A DNA stretch of 64,000 nt from CAIMUS01 sp963708455. Lineage in GTDB: Bacteria; Pseudomonadota; Gammaproteobacteria; Competibacterales; Competibacteraceae. The stretch covers positions 124,001 to 188,000 of the forward strand of contig CAVPSQ010000010.1 in assembly GCA_963708455.1 (NCBI GenBank), given 5' to 3'. The position numbers were made by a program, and so were the translations under genes. Below, one piece after another: positions 1 to 8,532 of the stretch. Numbering within the stretch: position 1 is the first letter of the stretch; each line of letters opens with the position of its first letter. Under the pieces are notes generated by a model. It saw nothing but the letters and a program-made list of their open reading frames with translations, did not search any database and was not told the origin of the DNA.

Positions 1-502
1 GTCGCAGGCGCTTCTCCAGGTCCAGCGCATCGTTGTGCCGAAACCGGATCACTTCGGCGTCGCTCATGCGGCAGCCATCATAGATGCTGGCATGGCAGTC
101 GGCGTCCAGCAGAATCACGTCGCCCTGCCCTGCCAAGGTCGATAATATGCCCAGATTGGCCAGATAACCCGTGGAAAATACAATCGCGTAAGGACAGCCG
201 TAAAAAGCGGCCAGTTCCTGTTCCAGAGCCATGTGACCCGTGTAAGTGCCGTTCGCCATGCGCGATCCAGTCGTGCCGGTGCCCTGTGCTTCGAGCGCCG
301 CGCGGGCCGCCGCGATGCACTCCGGTGCGAAGGTGAGCCCCAGGTAATTGTTGGTGCCGGCAAGGATCACCCGATGGCCGTCCACGATGCCTTCGGTGGG
401 AGACAGAATTTGCTCGATGACTACCCCGAACGGGCGGACGCCAGTGGCGCTCAGTTCCGCACGGCTGGCAGCAAGCGTCTGGAACTTATCGAAAATAGTC
501 AT
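1..502 (-). CDS. spt: Serine palmitoyltransferase-type alpha-oxoamine synthase (5' part, runs off window)
   Basis: This PLP-dependent enzyme condenses L-serine with a fatty acyl thioester to give 3-ketosphinganine, the first committed step of sphingolipid synthesis. About 167 N-terminal residues are visible; the rest lies outside the window. The segment TTGSRMANGTY followed by a His a few residues later, and DADCHASIYDGC with the cofactor-stacking His, match serine palmitoyltransferases better than biotin-pathway KAPA synthases. The ATG lies inside the stop of the upstream ACP gene (ATGA overlap), so the two are translationally coupled. The neighbouring ACP, acyl-AMP ligase and reductase support the sphingolipid role. 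The PLP lysine is not visible, so the exact substrate is inferred. Confidence 0.86.
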   Translation of the reverse strand, partial: MTIFDKFQTLAASRAELSATGVRPFGVVIEQILSPTEGIVDGHRVILAGTNNYLGLTFAPECIAAARAALEAQGTGTTGSRMANGTYTGHMALEQELAAFYGCPYAIVFSTGYLANLGILSTLAGQGDVILLDADCHASIYDGCRMSDAEVIRFRHNDALDLEKRLR

Positions 503-753
503 TGCGACTGAGATAGGATGGTGAGCAATTGCGTTACGAGATCCTTTATGGTGCGCATCTCGGGCATGATATTGAGGGGAATGGATACGTCGAAGCGATC
601 CTCGATCTGCAGCAACAGTTCCATTACCTGCACCGAGTCCAAGCCCAGATCGGTCACCAGTTCGGTTGCTTCACTGAGCGTTTGTCCCTCTTTGGCAAAC
701 GGTTGCAATACTTGGTAGATCTCCTGGAGAGCATTGTCATAACTTGACATCAC
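499..753 (-). CDS. Acyl carrier protein dedicated to ceramide synthesis
   Basis: An 84-residue acidic acyl carrier protein. The motif DLGLDSVQVMELL holds the serine that receives the 4'-phosphopantetheine arm. It would carry the acyl chain made available by the upstream acyl-AMP ligase and hand it to serine palmitoyltransferase, whose start codon overlaps this stop. In Caulobacter crescentus the ceramide locus likewise has its own ACP. The start could be either of two adjacent ATG codons. It sits 40 bases after the reductase gene, within one minus-strand operon. Confidence 0.9.
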   Translation of the reverse strand: MMSSYDNALQEIYQVLQPFAKEGQTLSEATELVTDLGLDSVQVMELLLQIEDRFDVSIPLNIMPEMRTIKDLVTQLLTILSQSQ

Positions 754-793
754 GAATTATCCTGGTAAACGCAGCAGTACCGATTCATCAACC

Positions 794-1768
794 TCAAGCA
801 GCGACCGGATTACCCCAACCCAGGGTGAGCCGCAAACCTTCTTCCAGCAACACCCGGGGTGTCCAGCCGATAGCGCAAGTCAGGGCAGCATTATCGCAAA
901 CCCAGTCTGGATGGCTGAGCTCGCGCACCTTGGCGGGGGTGAACATCGGCGCATAACCCGCCAGTCGCGCGACCCCTACATTGACGCTAGCTAGTAATTG
1001 TAACAGGGTCGTCGGTATGGGAATACGCCGGACAGCTCTGGCACGTACAGCCGCGACGATAGCAGCCACCTCATCCCAACCATAGCCCCCCGGTCGCCCA
1101 TCGTGCAGCTCGAAAATACCCTGTACATAATGCGGCTGTTCCAGCCATTGCAGTACGGCGGCTGCCAGATCGTCCACATACAGCAGTGAGAAACGCGCGT
1201 CCGCCGAGCCGAGGACGGGCGCTATTCCCCGTCCCATCCAGCGGAACAGCGGCGCCAGTTCACGGTCGCCGGGGCCATATACGGCAGGAGGTCGTAGCAC
1301 GCTCCACGGCATGGCATTCGCGCCTGCCGCCAGCCGTTGTTCGCCCTCCCGTTTGCTAGCGGCATAAGGAGACAAGGCAGGCTCACGCGCCGCCAGTGAG
1401 GATAATGACAGAAACCGGGGTGGCGGTCGTTGGCTGGCGGCTGCATGCACCAAACGGCCCAGCCCGTCAACATTGCTCCGCTTGAAGTCAGTCGCGGTGA
1501 TGCCGCGCACGGCGCCGGCGCAATGGATTACTGCGTAGACATTCGCCACCAGCCGCTGCAGGCTTGCCTGATCCTCCAGAGCACCTTCGATGCGTTGCAA
1601 AGGGAGGCCGGACAGATCCTGCGCCTTGGCTGGGCAACGAATCAGCACGCGCACCGGCCAGCCGGTGGCGCATAAGCGCCGCGTCAGTCGGCTGCCGATA
1701 AACCCTGTTGCGCCGGTCAGGGCGATAATTCCAGCCCTGGAAAAGGCGGAGCTAAGCTCAACCGACAC
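794..1768 (-). CDS. cerR: NAD-dependent epimerase/reductase, CerR-like ketoceramide reductase
   Basis: An extended short-chain dehydrogenase of 324 residues. The Rossmann motif TGATGFIGSRL is at the N-terminus and a YAASK catalytic Tyr/Lys pair lies near the middle. In bacterial ceramide loci such an enzyme (CerR) reduces 3-ketoceramide to dihydroceramide; that role is inferred from context. The start is a GTG at 1768, which overlaps the end of the acyl-AMP ligase by 11 bases. A longer reading frame exists upstream, but its first 56 residues are low-complexity and out of family because they only read through the ligase gene. Such overlap suggests coupled translation. Confidence 0.8.
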   Translation of the reverse strand: MSVELSSAFSRAGIIALTGATGFIGSRLTRRLCATGWPVRVLIRCPAKAQDLSGLPLQRIEGALEDQASLQRLVANVYAVIHCAGAVRGITATDFKRSNVDGLGRLVHAAASQRPPPRFLSLSSLAAREPALSPYAASKREGEQRLAAGANAMPWSVLRPPAVYGPGDRELAPLFRWMGRGIAPVLGSADARFSLLYVDDLAAAVLQWLEQPHYVQGIFELHDGRPGGYGWDEVAAIVAAVRARAVRRIPIPTTLLQLLASVNVGVARLAGYAPMFTPAKVRELSHPDWVCDNAALTCAIGWTPRVLLEEGLRLTLGWGNPVAA

Positions 1769-3543
1769 GCCGGTTGAGCTGCTGCAAGGCCGGATTCGGT
1801 GCGGCCCGCTGCTCCCAGGGGTGGGACCCGATAAAGTTCTGTCTGGCCTTGGAGCGCGACAGCTTGCCGGAGGAGGTGCGGGGCAAGGTATGCAGGGGCA
1901 CCAGCTCAATGTAACAGTCGATGCCCAGTTCCTCACGAATCAGACCTTGCAGACGTTGCATCAGCTCAGACCGCTTTTTGCCATCCGCTTCACGACACTG
2001 GACCACCAGCACGGTCAGATCAGCCCCGCCGGGACCCGGTGCGGCAAAAGCCAGGGCATCGCCAGGACGCACTTCAGGCTGTTGTTCCGCCAGGTATTCC
2101 AGATCCTGCGGCCAGATATTGCGCCCGTTGATGATAATCATATCCTTCTGCCGCCCGGTCACGAACAGGCTGGTGCCGACCCGGTAGCCAATATCGCCGG
2201 TGTTCAACCAGCCGTCCGGCGACAATACCCGGCGGGTTTCGCCAGGGTCATTGAAATAGCCGGACATCACGCTGGGACCTTGGACGAAGATAATGCCGCA
2301 ATGCCGCTCCGGCAACTCCCGGCCCTGGTGATCGCGAATGACCACGTCGTATTCCGGCAGCGGACTGCCGCAATTGACATAGTAGCTGATCCGCTCATCG
2401 GACGTCGTGGCAGCCGGCTCCAGCGGTCTGGCCTGGTGGCAGGCGGCCAGATGATCACCGTCCACACGGTCGACTTCCAGCCCTTGATGGAGCGGCGCAA
2501 AACTCACTGCCAGCGAGCATTCCGCCATACCATAACAGGGCAGGAAGGCGTTCGGGTTGAAACCGCTGGGAGCCAGGGTCTGGGCGAACCGCATCAGGGT
2601 CTCGGGACGGATCATTTCCGCCCCGACGCCCGCCACCCGCCAGGCGCTGAGATCGAACTTATCGACTTCTTCCGGGCGCAGGCGGCGGGCGCACAGCTCA
2701 TAACCAAATGGCGGGCTGAAAGAGATCGTGGCCCGGTTGCGGGTCATCAGTGCCAGCCATTGACGCGGGCGCATGGCGAAATCGCGGGTGCTCAGATAAT
2801 CCATGGACAACTGGGCAGCGACCGGCACCAGCAGGCAACCGACCAGGCCCATGTCATGGTAAAAGGGCAACCATGACATGCCCCGGTCGCCGGGTCTGAC
2901 TTTGACGCCGTGCTTGATGATGCCGGCCAGATTATTGAGCACTGCCTGCTGCGTAATCATCACGCCCCGCGGGAAGCGGGTGCTGCCCGAGGTGTATTGC
3001 AGGTACGCCACCTCGTCGGCTTGCAAAGGTTGCAAGCTGATCGCCTGCTCCGGCAGTTGCGCTGTGAAAGTGTCGGCGTCGCCGAGAAAGCGTGGCGTCA
3101 GATCCTGTGCTGCCTCTTCGAGAAAGGGCACGAAACTGGTCGGTGCAATGGCGACGTCAGCCTGACAGCTAAGCAGTAAGTCCCGCAGTTGCCTGACATA
3201 GGCCTTATGGCTGCCCAGGTTGATCGAAATAGGCAGCGGGACCGGCACCAGCCCTGCATATTGGCAGGCAAAGAAAAAGCGCAGGAAATCTGGATGAGTT
3301 TCGGCAATCAGGGCCACCCGCGAACCCCGCTCCAGCTTCAGGCTGTGGAACCGCCGCGCTAATGCCCGCGCCTGTTCCCGCAGATACCGCATAAAGCAGC
3401 ACCGCATACAACTCGGCTTTGGAGTTGTAAAAATTACAACCAGTGTCGCCTGCAGCTGCGTAATCAAGCGCTTCCGCCAGATTCGCAAAATCAGCGGCCC
3501 GCAACGGCAGTTTGTTGTTGCTTGGTGTTGCTACCATACCCAA
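1758..3543 (-). CDS. Fatty acyl-AMP ligase (acyl-ACP synthetase), frameshifted near the N-terminus
   Basis: An adenylate-forming enzyme of about 592 residues that activates a fatty acid as acyl-AMP and loads an ACP. The AMP-binding motif YTSGSTRFPRGV, the segment SWLPFYHDMGL and the C-terminal segment DMIIINGRNIWPQDLEY are typical of fatty acyl-AMP ligases rather than acyl-CoA synthetases. The N-terminal 50 residues (start ATG 3537 or TTG 3543) lie in one frame and the rest, from about LREQARALARRF, in another. The switch is at about 3380-3390, and removing one base restores a single gene of normal length. It heads the ceramide operon and is divergent from the ceramide synthase candidate. Confidence 0.85.
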
Positions 3544-4032
3544 CTGAAATTTCTCCCCAGCACTGTATCCAAAATGTGACGTTTTAGCTTAGCATGACCC
3601 TGCAAGCATCGTTCAATACCCTTTGCATCCCTTTAACGTCTCAGGATCGCCTGATTGACTGCTGCATCAGCCGGGTTTACCCGGCAGCTCAAGCGAAGCA
3701 TACCAATCACATACTCTAAGGATCGGATCGGCGGACATTCGGCGCGGTGCATACCGAGGTAGACATCATTCAATGCCTGACCGGATCGTATGGTCTCATC
3801 CTAAACCACTCTGTGGCGTGGCCACTTGCACTAAAGAGTCGCACAAGCCGGGCCAGCAATAGAACTACCATAGCACTTGTAACAAAATCAACACAAACCA
3901 CATTCAGTTGCTATGTTACCACTGTTAGTTGCTATAGTACAACAGTGAGAGCAGTTTTTTTCCAAACGTTCCATCAGTATTTTTTTATCCTACGATCAAA
4001 TTACTACCACTGTATCCCTTGCAACCTGTCGA
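3544..4032. promoter_or_regulatory. Divergent intergenic region with an inverted repeat (candidate operator)
   Basis: This 489-base stretch holds no convincing gene and separates the divergent acyl-AMP ligase and ceramide synthase candidate, so both promoters should lie here. It is markedly AT-richer than its flanks near 3880-4010. Within it, CACTGTT (3920-3926) and AACAGTG (3941-3947) form a perfect inverted repeat with 14 bases between arms, and the word AGTTGCTAT occurs twice (about 3905 and 3927). This looks like an operator controlling one or both units. No regulator gene is adjacent. Confidence 0.4.
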
Positions 4033-5175
4033 GTGCAGCCCGTGTCAATCCCTCTGCAAGTAACCGCGGTCGCGGGACGTCGCGATCTAAAGCAGTTTAT
4101 CCGGATGCCTTGGTCGATCTACCGGGACGACCCCGTGTGGGTCCCTCCCTTGTTAATAGAGCGAAGGCTTCATCTATCCCGCCACAATCCTTACTTCGCC
4201 CACGCCGACTGGCGCGCCTGGCTGGCTCGGCGGGAGGGACGGCCGGTCGGGCGGATCAGTGCGCAGATAGATCGGTTGCATCTGGAGCGCCATCAGGACG
4301 CCACCGGCTTTTTCGGAATGCTGGAGGCCGAGGATGATCCGGCCATCTTCGAGGCGCTGCTAAGGACTGCTGAAGACTGGCTGCGTGAGCAAGGCATGCG
4401 CCGGGTGCTTGGACCCTTCAATTTGTCGATTAATGATGAATGTGGGTTGCTGGTGGAGGGTTTCGACCAGCCTCCGGTAGTGATGATGGGACATGCCCGT
4501 CCTTACTATTCGGCCAGACTGGAAGAACAGGGCTATAGCCCGGCCAAGGATTTGCTGGCTTACTGGATCACAGCGGACTTTACGGTGCCGGCGACGATTC
4601 AGGCGGTGTTGCAGAAAGCCGCCAACCGGATGCGCCTGCGGCCCTTGCAGCGTTCGCGACTGGCGGAGGAACTGGTTATTTTAAGGGATATTTTTAATGA
4701 TGCCTGGTCACAGAATTGGAATTTCGTCCCTTTTACGGAAGCGGAATTCGATCAGTTGGGACGCACGCTGACGCATCTGCTGGATGATGACTTCGTACAG
4801 ATCGCCGAGGTCGATGGGGCGCCGGCGGCCATGGCTGTTCTGCTGCCCAATCTGAATGAGATCATTCGCGATCTCAACGGCCGGCTGTTGCCCTTCGGTT
4901 GGATCAGGCTGCTATGGCGCTTTAAGCGCAGCTTTCCGAAGACGGCGCGCGTGCCCTTGCTGGGGGTGCGCAGGCGTTATCAACATAGCTTGTTGGGCGC
5001 GGCACTGGCTATGCTGGTGATCGAAGGGTTGCATGCTCCCGGCAGGCAGCGGGGCATCGAAGGGGGAGAGTTATCGTGGATTCTGGAAGACAACACCGGC
5101 ATGCGTGGCCTAATCGAAGCTATTGGCGGCAAGATTTACAAACGCTACCGGATCTATCATAAGGAACTGGCCTGA
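4033..5175 (+). CDS. bcerS: GNAT-like N-acyltransferase, bacterial ceramide synthase (bCerS/YghO) candidate
   Basis: A soluble protein of 380 residues (GTG start at 4033, or a second GTG at 4042). It resembles the YghO-like acyltransferase family that includes the Caulobacter ceramide synthase bCerS, which N-acylates 3-ketosphinganine. Recognisable segments are the N-terminal IYRDDPVWVPPL, the GRISAQIDRLH strand, GPFNLSINDECGLLVEGF and the C-terminal GGKIYKRYRIYHKEL. No membrane segments are evident, unlike eukaryotic ceramide synthases. Its position opposite serine palmitoyltransferase, ACP, reductase and acyl-AMP ligase is the strongest argument for the role. Family membership is from memory of conserved segments, not a search. 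Confidence 0.75.
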   Translation: MQPVSIPLQVTAVAGRRDLKQFIRMPWSIYRDDPVWVPPLLIERRLHLSRHNPYFAHADWRAWLARREGRPVGRISAQIDRLHLERHQDATGFFGMLEAEDDPAIFEALLRTAEDWLREQGMRRVLGPFNLSINDECGLLVEGFDQPPVVMMGHARPYYSARLEEQGYSPAKDLLAYWITADFTVPATIQAVLQKAANRMRLRPLQRSRLAEELVILRDIFNDAWSQNWNFVPFTEAEFDQLGRTLTHLLDDDFVQIAEVDGAPAAMAVLLPNLNEIIRDLNGRLLPFGWIRLLWRFKRSFPKTARVPLLGVRRRYQHSLLGAALAMLVIEGLHAPGRQRGIEGGELSWILEDNTGMRGLIEAIGGKIYKRYRIYHKELA

Positions 5176-5259
5176 TGGGTTGCGATTCCGCATAATACGC
5201 GCTGCTTGCGCCAACCTGGCGAAGCCATAGCCATCATCGATCACGCGAGGATAAAAATT

Positions 5260-5742
5260 ATGGAGGTCAAAGGCTTACATCATTACAAGCAAGGCGTCGA
5301 AGCCGTCTTCAGGTTCTTCAGCGAGGCGGATGCCGTCAAGGAGAAATACGAAAGCATCGGCGCCCGGAAAGTCGAGATTCTGGAAACGGAGGAAAACGAC
5401 GGGTTGTTCACCATCAAGACCCGGCGGGAAGTGCCGGCGGATGTACCCGGTATTCTGCAAAAATTTCTGGGCGCCTGGAATAAAGTAGTCCAGACCGAAC
5501 AATGGCGCCTGCACCCAGATGGTGTACGCAGCTGCGAGATGAGAGTGGACATCGCGGGCGTACCCGTAACGGTCAAAGGCACCATGCGGCTGCAGTCGGA
5601 GAGCGGCGGTTGCGTCAACAACGTGAGCATCAACGTCACTTGCGGCATCCCCCTGATCGGCGGCAGGCTGGCCGATTTCATCGGCGGCGACACCAAGAAA
5701 AATATGGACTCAGAGTACGACTATATCAGCGGGAACCTGTAA
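5260..5742 (+). CDS. DUF2505-like (START/SRPBCC-type) protein
   Basis: A 160-residue soluble protein, 84 bases after the ceramide synthase candidate and on the same strand. The start ATG at 5260 follows a GAGG about ten bases upstream; the frame can be extended but without support. The pattern of alternating strands, a C-terminal GIPLIGGRLADFIG segment and a final acidic/aromatic tail resemble the DUF2505 family, which has a predicted lipid- or hydrophobic-ligand-binding START-like fold. A role in carrying or sensing a sphingolipid intermediate is only an inference from position. Confidence 0.65.
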   Translation: MEVKGLHHYKQGVEAVFRFFSEADAVKEKYESIGARKVEILETEENDGLFTIKTRREVPADVPGILQKFLGAWNKVVQTEQWRLHPDGVRSCEMRVDIAGVPVTVKGTMRLQSESGGCVNNVSINVTCGIPLIGGRLADFIGGDTKKNMDSEYDYISGNL

Positions 5743-5775
5743 CGCCGGCCGCCAGCCACGCCCCTCGCAGTGCGT

Positions 5776-6075
5776 CTATCGAGGGGTGTGGCGGGTGGGA
5801 GCTTCAGCGGGATTGCAGGGATGAGTGGCGACGAAATGCTGCAAGACGAGCTTCAAGCGCGTCAGTTGTTGCCGGTCACCCTGTCTTCTGGCCTCTTCAA
5901 TATCGTCGAGAATGAGGCGTTTGATCCTCGGCACGCCATCGGGACCGTGCACCAGATAGTTGCCGAGTTCGGCGGCGACGATTTCCGGCAGATGCTCATG
6001 CCGGGCGATGGCGTCGATTTCATCTTCGGTCAATTCGGCCAGTCCCACGCAATCTTCGTAGGTCAGCATCATCAA
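5776..6075 (-). CDS. Conserved small cytoplasmic protein, function unknown
   Basis: A protein of 97-99 residues, largely helical and charged. It begins with the sequence LTYEDCVGLAELTEDEIDAI and contains HEHLPEIVAAELGNYL. I recall similar small proteins in Gammaproteobacteria but know no function. Three ATG codons in a row offer alternative starts (6075, 6072 or 6069). It is convergent with the DUF2505-like gene. No signal peptide or membrane segment is seen. Confidence 0.6.
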   Translation of the reverse strand: MMMLTYEDCVGLAELTEDEIDAIARHEHLPEIVAAELGNYLVHGPDGVPRIKRLILDDIEEARRQGDRQQLTRLKLVLQHFVATHPCNPAEAPTRHTPR

Positions 6076-6447
6076 TTCCCCCTTACGGTCTTGGGCAGCC
6101 GCTGCGTAGCGGTGCCATCCTGAGGCTGAAAAGGTGTGGAATCCTGTACGTTTAGGTAAACATCGCTACAACGCAATTCAGTAGAGTTGACTTTGGTCAA
6201 TGTGGGGATGTGCAGCCAATCGTACCGTATTTGTGGGTTCAACGGTTGGTCGCAAAGCCACCGGGGCGAAGCCTGATACAACCACTCATCGAGGGTCGGT
6301 AACCACCACCTGCCGACTAAGCGCTACCCCAAACACAGGCGCGTGCCCTGTAGCCATAACGGCTCCCCCGGCCTTTGCGACCAACCGCTTTACGCAGAGA
6401 CCAGAAGCGATGGCGTCAGTCCCCGCCTTGCCGCCGAATCTCCGCGC
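6076..6447. other. Intergenic region without a recognisable gene
   Basis: I see no supported gene, RNA or repeat in this 372-base stretch. It would contain the promoter of the small conserved protein (minus strand) and lies downstream of the PaaK-like ligase gene, where the Liv operon should end, but no clear U-tract terminator was found. Confidence 0.4.
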
Positions 6448-7683
6448 TCAGTCGTATTGGCGCGTGTCGTCGATCACTTTACCATCGTTGGGCAGACTAG
6501 CCGGCGCTGCAAACACCACCCCAGCGCGCAGTTTGCAGACTTCGCGGATAGTGGTCACGACCGCCGGTTCCAATGCTGCCGGCGGCTCCCCTTCGATTTC
6601 GCAGTGCAGCGTCATTACATCGCTATGCTGGTCGCTGCTGACCACCAGCCGGCCTTTGAGGATGCGGGGATGGCGGCGCAGGACTTCCGCCACCTGGGAA
6701 GGATGCACGAACATGCCCTTGACCTTGGTGGTCTGATCGGCTCGTCCCAGCCAGCCCCGGATACGGATATTGGTGCGCCCGCAGGGGCTCGCACCAGGCA
6801 GAATCGCGGACAGGTCGCCGGTGCCGAACCGTATCAGCGGATACTCCGGGGTCAGCGTGGTCACCACCAGTTCGCCGACTTCGCCTTCCGGCACGGGTTC
6901 GCCAGTTCCGGGGCGCACGATTTCGATCAACACGCCTTCGTCCACCACCATGCCTTCCATAGCCGGCGTCTCATAGGCGATCAACCCCAGATCCGCGGTG
7001 GCGTAGCATTGCAGCACCTGCACACCACGTTCCTGGATTTCCCGGCGCAGACTGGCAGGCAGCGCCTCAGCCGTTACCAGCGCCTTGCGCAGACTGGAGA
7101 CAGCGACACCCAGTTCGGCAGCCTTGTCGAAGATGATTTTGAGAAACGACGGAGTACCGACATAACCCTGCGGCTTCAGATCAGCGATAGCCGCCAGTTG
7201 CAACTCCGTCTGCCCACCGCCGGCTGGAAACACCGCGCACCCGAGGGCGTGGGCGCCGGTCTCCAGCATCGAACCGGCCGGGGTGAAATGATAGGAAAAG
7301 GTATTGTGGATCAGTTCGCCCCGGCGGAACCCGGCGGCGAACAAGGCACGGGCGAAGCGCCAGTAATCGGGGCGACGGCCTTCCGGATCGTAGATGGGGC
7401 CCGGCGACTGGAAGATGCGCGCCAGTTCGCCCGGGGCCACCGTGGTGCATCCGCCGAAGGGACGGCTATGGCGCTGTAATTCCATCAGGTCCGTCTTGCG
7501 CGTCACCGGCAGGCGGGCGAGGGCCGCGCGACTGGTGACGGCAGCGGGATCGACTGCCGCCAGGATGCGGGCGAAGGCTGGAGTATGGCGCCGGGCAGCG
7601 GCGAGCAGCGCTGGCAGCGCCTGCAGCAACGCCGCCTCGCGCGCCACGGGGTCGCGGGTTTCCAGGGTGTCGTAATAGGACAT
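6448..7683 (-). CDS. Phenylacetate-CoA ligase family (PaaK-like) acyl-CoA ligase
   Basis: A 411-residue adenylate-forming ligase that would join an aromatic or other carboxylic acid to coenzyme A through an acyl-AMP. The order of segments matches PaaK-like enzymes: LPVTRKTDLMELQ near residue 60, FSYHFTPAGSMLETGAHALG, YVGTPSFLK, QCYATADLGLIAYE and a C-terminal GRADQTTKVKGMFVHPSQV. It is the last gene of a minus-strand operon with a branched-chain amino-acid type ABC importer, suggesting that the imported substrate is activated here. The true substrate is not determinable. Confidence 0.85.
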   Translation of the reverse strand: MSYYDTLETRDPVAREAALLQALPALLAAARRHTPAFARILAAVDPAAVTSRAALARLPVTRKTDLMELQRHSRPFGGCTTVAPGELARIFQSPGPIYDPEGRRPDYWRFARALFAAGFRRGELIHNTFSYHFTPAGSMLETGAHALGCAVFPAGGGQTELQLAAIADLKPQGYVGTPSFLKIIFDKAAELGVAVSSLRKALVTAEALPASLRREIQERGVQVLQCYATADLGLIAYETPAMEGMVVDEGVLIEIVRPGTGEPVPEGEVGELVVTTLTPEYPLIRFGTGDLSAILPGASPCGRTNIRIRGWLGRADQTTKVKGMFVHPSQVAEVLRRHPRILKGRLVVSSDQHSDVMTLHCEIEGEPPAALEPAVVTTIREVCKLRAGVVFAAPASLPNDGKVIDDTRQYD

Positions 7684-7705
7684 CGTTCACTCTCCAATCG
7701 GGCGG

Positions 7706-8521
7706 TCAGGCCAGCCAGCGTTTGCGCCGGCGGTAGTGCTTGACATCGCGGAAGCTTTTGCGGCCGGCGGCGCTGAGACCCAGATAGAACTCCTTCACAT
7801 CCTCGTTGCGGCTGAGTTCCTCGGCGTTGCCCTGCATCACCACCCGGCCGTTCTCCAGGATATAGCCGAAGTCGGCATAGCGCAGCGCGATCATGGTGTT
7901 CTGTTCGGCCAGCAGAAAGCTGACCTGTTCTTGGCGATTCAGATTCTGCACGATGGTGAAGATCTCTTCCACCACCTGGGGCGCCAGTCCCATCGACGGC
8001 TCGTCCAGCAGAATCATGGCGGGGCGGGCCATCAACGCCCGGCCTACCGCGGTCATCTGCTGTTCGCCGCCGGAGGTATAGCCGGCCAGGCTGGTGCGGC
8101 GTTCCTTCAGGCGCGGGAAATAGCTGTAAACCCGCTCCAGATCATCCTTGATGCTGGCACGCTTCGCCTGGCGAGTATAAGCACCGGTCAGCAGGTTTTC
8201 CTCCACCGTCAGGTGCTGGAAGCAATGGCGTCCTTCCATCACCTGCACCACGCCGCGCTTGACCAATTCGGACGGGGTCAGACGGTCAACCTGTTCGCCT
8301 TTAAAGTGGATAGCGCCCTTGGTCACTTCGCCACGTTCCGCCCGCAGCAGGTTGGAAATCGCCTTGAGGGTGGTGGTCTTGCCCGCCCCGTTAGCACCCA
8401 GCAGGGCGGTGATGCCACCCTGGGGCACTTCCAGGGAAACCCCTTTCAAGACCAGGATCACATGATCGTAGATCACTTCGATATTGTTAACCGCCAGCAG
8501 GGGTTTCCCTGATTCAGTCAT
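7706..8521 (-). CDS. livF: LivF-type ABC transporter ATPase
   Basis: A cytoplasmic ATPase subunit of a branched-chain amino-acid/organic acid importer, 271 residues. The Walker A GANGAGKTT, signature TSGGEQQMTAVGRAL and Walker B MILLDEPSMGL are intact. The start ATG at 8521 is preceded by a strong GAGGAGG ribosome-binding site; a longer frame exists but lacks support. The gene begins 11 bases after the binding-protein gene ends, so the operon is tight. The C-terminal 25 residues are basic and extend past the usual LivF end. Confidence 0.92.
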   Translation of the reverse strand: MTESGKPLLAVNNIEVIYDHVILVLKGVSLEVPQGGITALLGANGAGKTTTLKAISNLLRAERGEVTKGAIHFKGEQVDRLTPSELVKRGVVQVMEGRHCFQHLTVEENLLTGAYTRQAKRASIKDDLERVYSYFPRLKERRTSLAGYTSGGEQQMTAVGRALMARPAMILLDEPSMGLAPQVVEEIFTIVQNLNRQEQVSFLLAEQNTMIALRYADFGYILENGRVVMQGNAEELSRNEDVKEFYLGLSAAGRKSFRDVKHYRRRKRWLA

Positions 8522-8532
8522 ACGCCGCCTCC

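Noticed and set aside
1..502. Biotin-pathway KAPA synthase (BioF) identity for the oxoamine synthase
   Set aside because: The GSRMANGTY segment and the ceramide-type neighbours fit serine palmitoyltransferase; no bio genes are present.
1590..2876. Long plus-strand open frame of 428 codons opposite the acyl-AMP ligase
   Set aside because: It is the complement of a clearly conserved gene, has no family segments and a composition typical of antisense shadows in GC-rich DNA.
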